Of a DNA stretch of 64,000 nucleotides, positions 60,463-64,000 are shown piece by piece. The stretch covers positions 18,011,537 to 18,075,536 of the forward strand of contig CP093829.1 of assembly GCA_033063855.1 (NCBI GenBank), read 5' to 3'. The number at the start of each line of letters is the position of its first letter. The stretch's first letter is position 1. This DNA is from Smittia aterrima. Lineage: Eukaryota; Arthropoda; Insecta; Diptera; Chironomidae. The notes beneath the pieces were generated by a model, which was not told the DNA's origin, did not search any database, and was given only the letters and a program-made list of their open reading frames with translations. A program made the position numbers and the translations under genes.

Positions 60463-63400
60463 TTAACTTTGTTGTCTAACTTCGATATTGACTTGACATT
60501 TTATAATTACAAACACGAATTATTTTTAAACTTTCACTTTTAACTTTCAACTTTAAAATTTCAATCCTTTAATCAACACGCACGATGCACATCATCAATG
60601 ATAAATTACGTTGAAAATTACTTCCTTTCGCCTTTTCCTTTAGAAAATTTTATCGATTTTGATTATAAATAATTAATGTTCGTCTATGCCTTTCACTTAT
60701 GCTGTTTCTTCCTTTCTCACTCCTCACATGGATAATTCATCAAGTAGGCAAAAAAGAAAACTTTTAATCAACCTGACGAGCGTGCACAAGAATTTCTAAT
60801 TCACTATAAGTCGATATGAGTAATCACCGAAAATTACACATCAGACGGGAATAGAGTTGTTGCCATTCTCCACTCGCAAAAGGCAATAATTACAGAATGT
60901 GTTTAATTGAAGTTTGCCTTTCACTTCTAATTATACAATTAATTAACGTTGCACAATTATTTTATGTGTCGTGTGGGTGGAGCAAAACAAATAAATTCAA
61001 CACCGAAAGTGGCACAGACGTGAACTGATCGCTCGACCGTCAATTTACAATGATTTTTGCTCAAAGCTTTTGAAATGAGAATTGAAATCTCTCCGGTAAC
61101 AATCTTTTCGACTATCTTGCGCTAGAGCTAGCATCTGACTGAATTATATTCATTGCCGACTCCAGAGTCATGCCGCTTGAATAGAAATCATTTCCGAGGG
61201 TTGACTCGCAAAGTGTTGCACAAACATTCTCTCTCAGAATGTTTCGTGCTGTGTTGCGTCGCTTCGCAACGTTTTTACTCGAAGGGAAAATCAAAATTTT
61301 CATCATGCTGTGCAAGAAATTGCAGTTGTCTGATCAAAGGCAAACAAATGAACCACAAAAGTCGCTCGTCGCTATCTCTCTCTCATTACTCTGTTGAATT
61401 CTTTAATAATTTAGTAAGCTTTGGATCAATTAAGCGCTCGCTGTTTTATTACAACGATCATGCTTTCAAGTCATGTCGTCTTCATCATCTTCTCGGGTTC
61501 AACAGAATTTCAAGTCGTGCTGAGCACGAATCGTTTTTTCTCTCCTTTCATCCTTAAACATTCAACAATGCTTCGTGAAACATTCAAAGTCGCGATGAAT
61601 GCAGGAAATGAACGTTTATACTTCAGACGTTGCACTCAGGTTGGCTCTCTTGACAATGATGTGCTTTATTCGAGCATCATCGTATCGCAATATGCTTTCA
61701 AGTTATACAATCTTGACGTTGAAGTTTAATCGGATTTTCTGAAACTTTCGCTCAATTAAAATACTTTGGATCAGATGTCACACGTTTGAGAGGTGCGATG
61801 AAGTAATTAAAAAGTGATTCCACTTAAAAACTTTTGGTGTCGACCGCACATCAACGAAAAGGTTTCAAACTAAGCTTTTAAGCTTTAAGGAAACTTTCTC
61901 ATTACGAAAGCACCGTCATTAGCTTAGCAATGCTTTCAAACGTCTCGCAATTTATTTTGATCAATATTTATTTAATTCTTGTGGCATTAAACTCAGATTT
62001 AAATTCATTACGGCTCCGTTCAAGAAGCATTTTCTTGTCTGACACAAAACAATGACGAAGAGAGAGCTCAGAAACAAAACCAAAAAATGAAATAACATTG
62101 GGATTTAGTCTAATAAAACCCTCACATTTAGGAAGGCTTAGAGCTTTTATTATGATCGTCCCTTTGCCCTCTTCATCAGCCATCGACAGTCACCAGCCGC
62201 CTCGTCTCATATGCTATCAGAAGTCGAACCTTTTTCTCATATTTTTCACAGTCGTCTATGTTCTAATATCCATCGGACGACAAGAAAACGAAGGAAGAAT
62301 GGGAAACGAGGCGAGTTTCGGTTGCTACCGGTCTCGAGGGCAGAATTTCAGGAAGAGACTCTCTGGCCTTTGTTTATTAACTTAATTGGATTAATTTTAA
62401 TCAGCAGAGAAATTTAAAAAGTCGTAATACGAGAAGAGGAGAGATTCTGAGCTGCCATCTGAGAGACCGACGACGTAGGCAATTTCATTTATTTTCCTTC
62501 TTTTATTTCGTCCGACGCTCGAAGACTTTGCGATAAAACTCGAGACCATGGTGAGTCTCTTAACAAAGAAAATAAATGAGACAATTAGCTTTCTATTAAA
62601 CGTCTTGTGAAATTTTAGATGAGAAGTAAGGTCGCATTTTATAATGAGCTTTAATGGCTATTATAGTCGTCGAAACACGACCCCGCCTGCATTTGTTTAT
62701 TAACGTGATAGAGGGAGGGAGAGTGCTCGAAGGGTGTCATACCGCACGTGAGCAAGTGAAATTATTTTAAATTATTATGACCCGGCACCTCCAACCCTTC
62801 ATTATATCAATCCACTTGACTTCACTTCCGTGCATGCCGCGATTTAAAACGGAAAGTAATATCAACAACTTCGACGAAAGAGAGCGCGGCATGAATGAAA
62901 TGATCATAATTAGTAATAACTTTCTATTACGGTAACAACGTCGAGAACTTTTTTTTTCTTTGCTTCTTTCATGATAGTTCGTAGGGTGGAAAAGTTCCGC
63001 AATAATTCAAGTGTTGAAAACACAATGGCAACGAATAACTCGAACTGCAATAAATTTAATTAACAGCAGAGAAAACTTTTCTATAAGGAAGAAGCAGCAG
63101 AAGAAGAGTTTTTCTTGCGCTTCGTGTACGGATACCTTTGCAACTCACTTGCATTGCCCTCTGTTGCTCTTTGATCCCCGAAGCGTTTTCGGAGGAAGGA
63201 AAGACGTAAGACAAGGGAGTTCATTATGAGATTATATTTGAGTAAGAAAGTCGTCTCGATATTGAAGCCCACACAGAGACGTTGCGATGTTTGATAAAGG
63301 TAACTTCTGAGTGAAAATATTTGTACAACATTTGTTCTCACTCTGAGCGTCTTTCTCCTTTTTTCCTTTTCTCAGGAGGAAAAGTTTTCATCTAGAAGAA

Positions 63401-64000
63401 GACTGGAGGTCATGAAATTGGTGTTTAAACACAATTATTATCAACACACAATGGCAAATGCAGCGGGTGAGACTGAAAAAGCGAATCGAGTCGAGGATAA
63501 TGGAAAATTGCAGAAACATTTTGTCATGTTCAGCTTCGCCACAGAACACAAAACGCTCTAACAATAAATTCCGATAAGACAATTTTCCGTAAGCAAACAC
63601 AATGCGCCAATTACGATGGCAGATCGACAAGAGAAAGGAGAGAAAGGGAATGAGCGACCGAAAGTGAAAAATTGAAAGGTCGATTGAATTGAGATGAGTT
63701 ACAGAGATTGTTTCGTGAAACCTTTTCCCTCAACACAAAACTTTTGCTCTGCTTCTTCCTCTTTAGAAGAATCGTGGCAGCATATTGCATAAAACGAATT
63801 CAGAATCGTAACAAACTTACGTGATTCTCTTCCCGAGCGTAATGAGATTCATCGGGCGCGCTCTGCTCCTTTTTCTGATTAGGAAAATCACGTAATTTGT
63901 AAAGTCGAATTATCGACTCACTCGTTTCAATTTATTCAACCGCAATTTTCATTTTTAATTTTCCTCGAATGCACGACTTGCTCCATTGTATGGCTTGAAA
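60463..64000. other. Upstream flank of beat
   Basis: About 3.5 kb containing the presumed beat promoter or 5' UTR on the minus strand. A TCAGTTC initiator-like word lies at 61022-61028 (minus) without a supporting downstream element. The frame at 61153-61557 (+, 134 codons) is Ser/Lys-rich with no recognisable feature and is probably chance. Nothing else can be assigned. Confidence 0.5.

Noticed and set aside
61153..61557. 134-codon open frame upstream of beat
   Set aside because: No domain, no signal peptide, Ser/Lys-rich composition, opened by genomic AT bias; frames of this size are expected a few times in this much spacer.
1..64000. CRISPR arrays, bacterial operons, integrated viruses, complete transposons
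   Set aside because: No regularly spaced repeats, no polymerase, capsid, integrase or transposase reading frame, and no paired terminal repeats were seen. The window is ordinary animal DNA.

Overview
The window is animal genomic DNA, almost certainly from an insect and most likely a dipteran. The evidence is a beaten-path immunoglobulin gene, a kinase-less insulin-receptor homologue, a CLIP-domain serine protease homologue, many 50-65 bp GT-AG introns and AT-rich spacers. A small nematoceran (midge-like) genome would fit, but that is a guess. There are seven protein-coding genes. I rebuilt six of them exon by exon by hand from splice sites and reading phase, and each of the six gives an uninterrupted reading frame from ATG to stop. 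The first gene (RtcB) is cut by the window edge.

Layout. 2-658 (+): C-terminal part of the RtcB tRNA ligase. 761-4254 (-): insulin-receptor-like 'decoy' receptor with a complete ectodomain and one membrane segment but no kinase, tail-to-tail with RtcB. 4941-6698 (-): CLIP-domain serine protease homologue whose catalytic Ser is Gly. 8252-10785 (-): ethanolamine-phosphate cytidylyltransferase (Pcyt2/Pect). 11782-13916 (+): ENTPD5/6-type ecto/Golgi nucleoside diphosphatase, divergent from Pcyt2 across a 1 kb shared promoter interval. 13917-28899: about 15 kb with no recognisable gene. 28900-40789 (-): full-length cubilin, 8 EGF and 27 CUB domains, 3761 aa by my count. 40790-49099: about 8.3 kb with no recognisable gene. 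49100-60462 (-): a beaten-path (beat) family member, 324 aa, whose signal-peptide exon lies 7.9 kb upstream of the rest. 60463-64000: upstream flank with nothing assignable.

The genes do not form a pathway. They are ordinary independent eukaryotic units: RNA ligation, insulin-ligand binding, extracellular protease cascade, phospholipid synthesis, secretory-pathway nucleotide hydrolysis, endocytic uptake and axon guidance. I found no new multi-gene system, no CRISPR array, no complete transposon and no confident RNA gene. The most interesting items are the membrane-anchored kinase-less insulin receptor with a recently duplicated cytoplasmic tail carrying endocytosis-type motifs, a possible second N-terminus (signal peptide) encoded across a splice acceptor in the ENTPD gene, a duplicated splice acceptor in Pcyt2, a 17-nt microexon in the protease homologue, and a Pol III B-box fragment that may be a tRNA-derived SINE.
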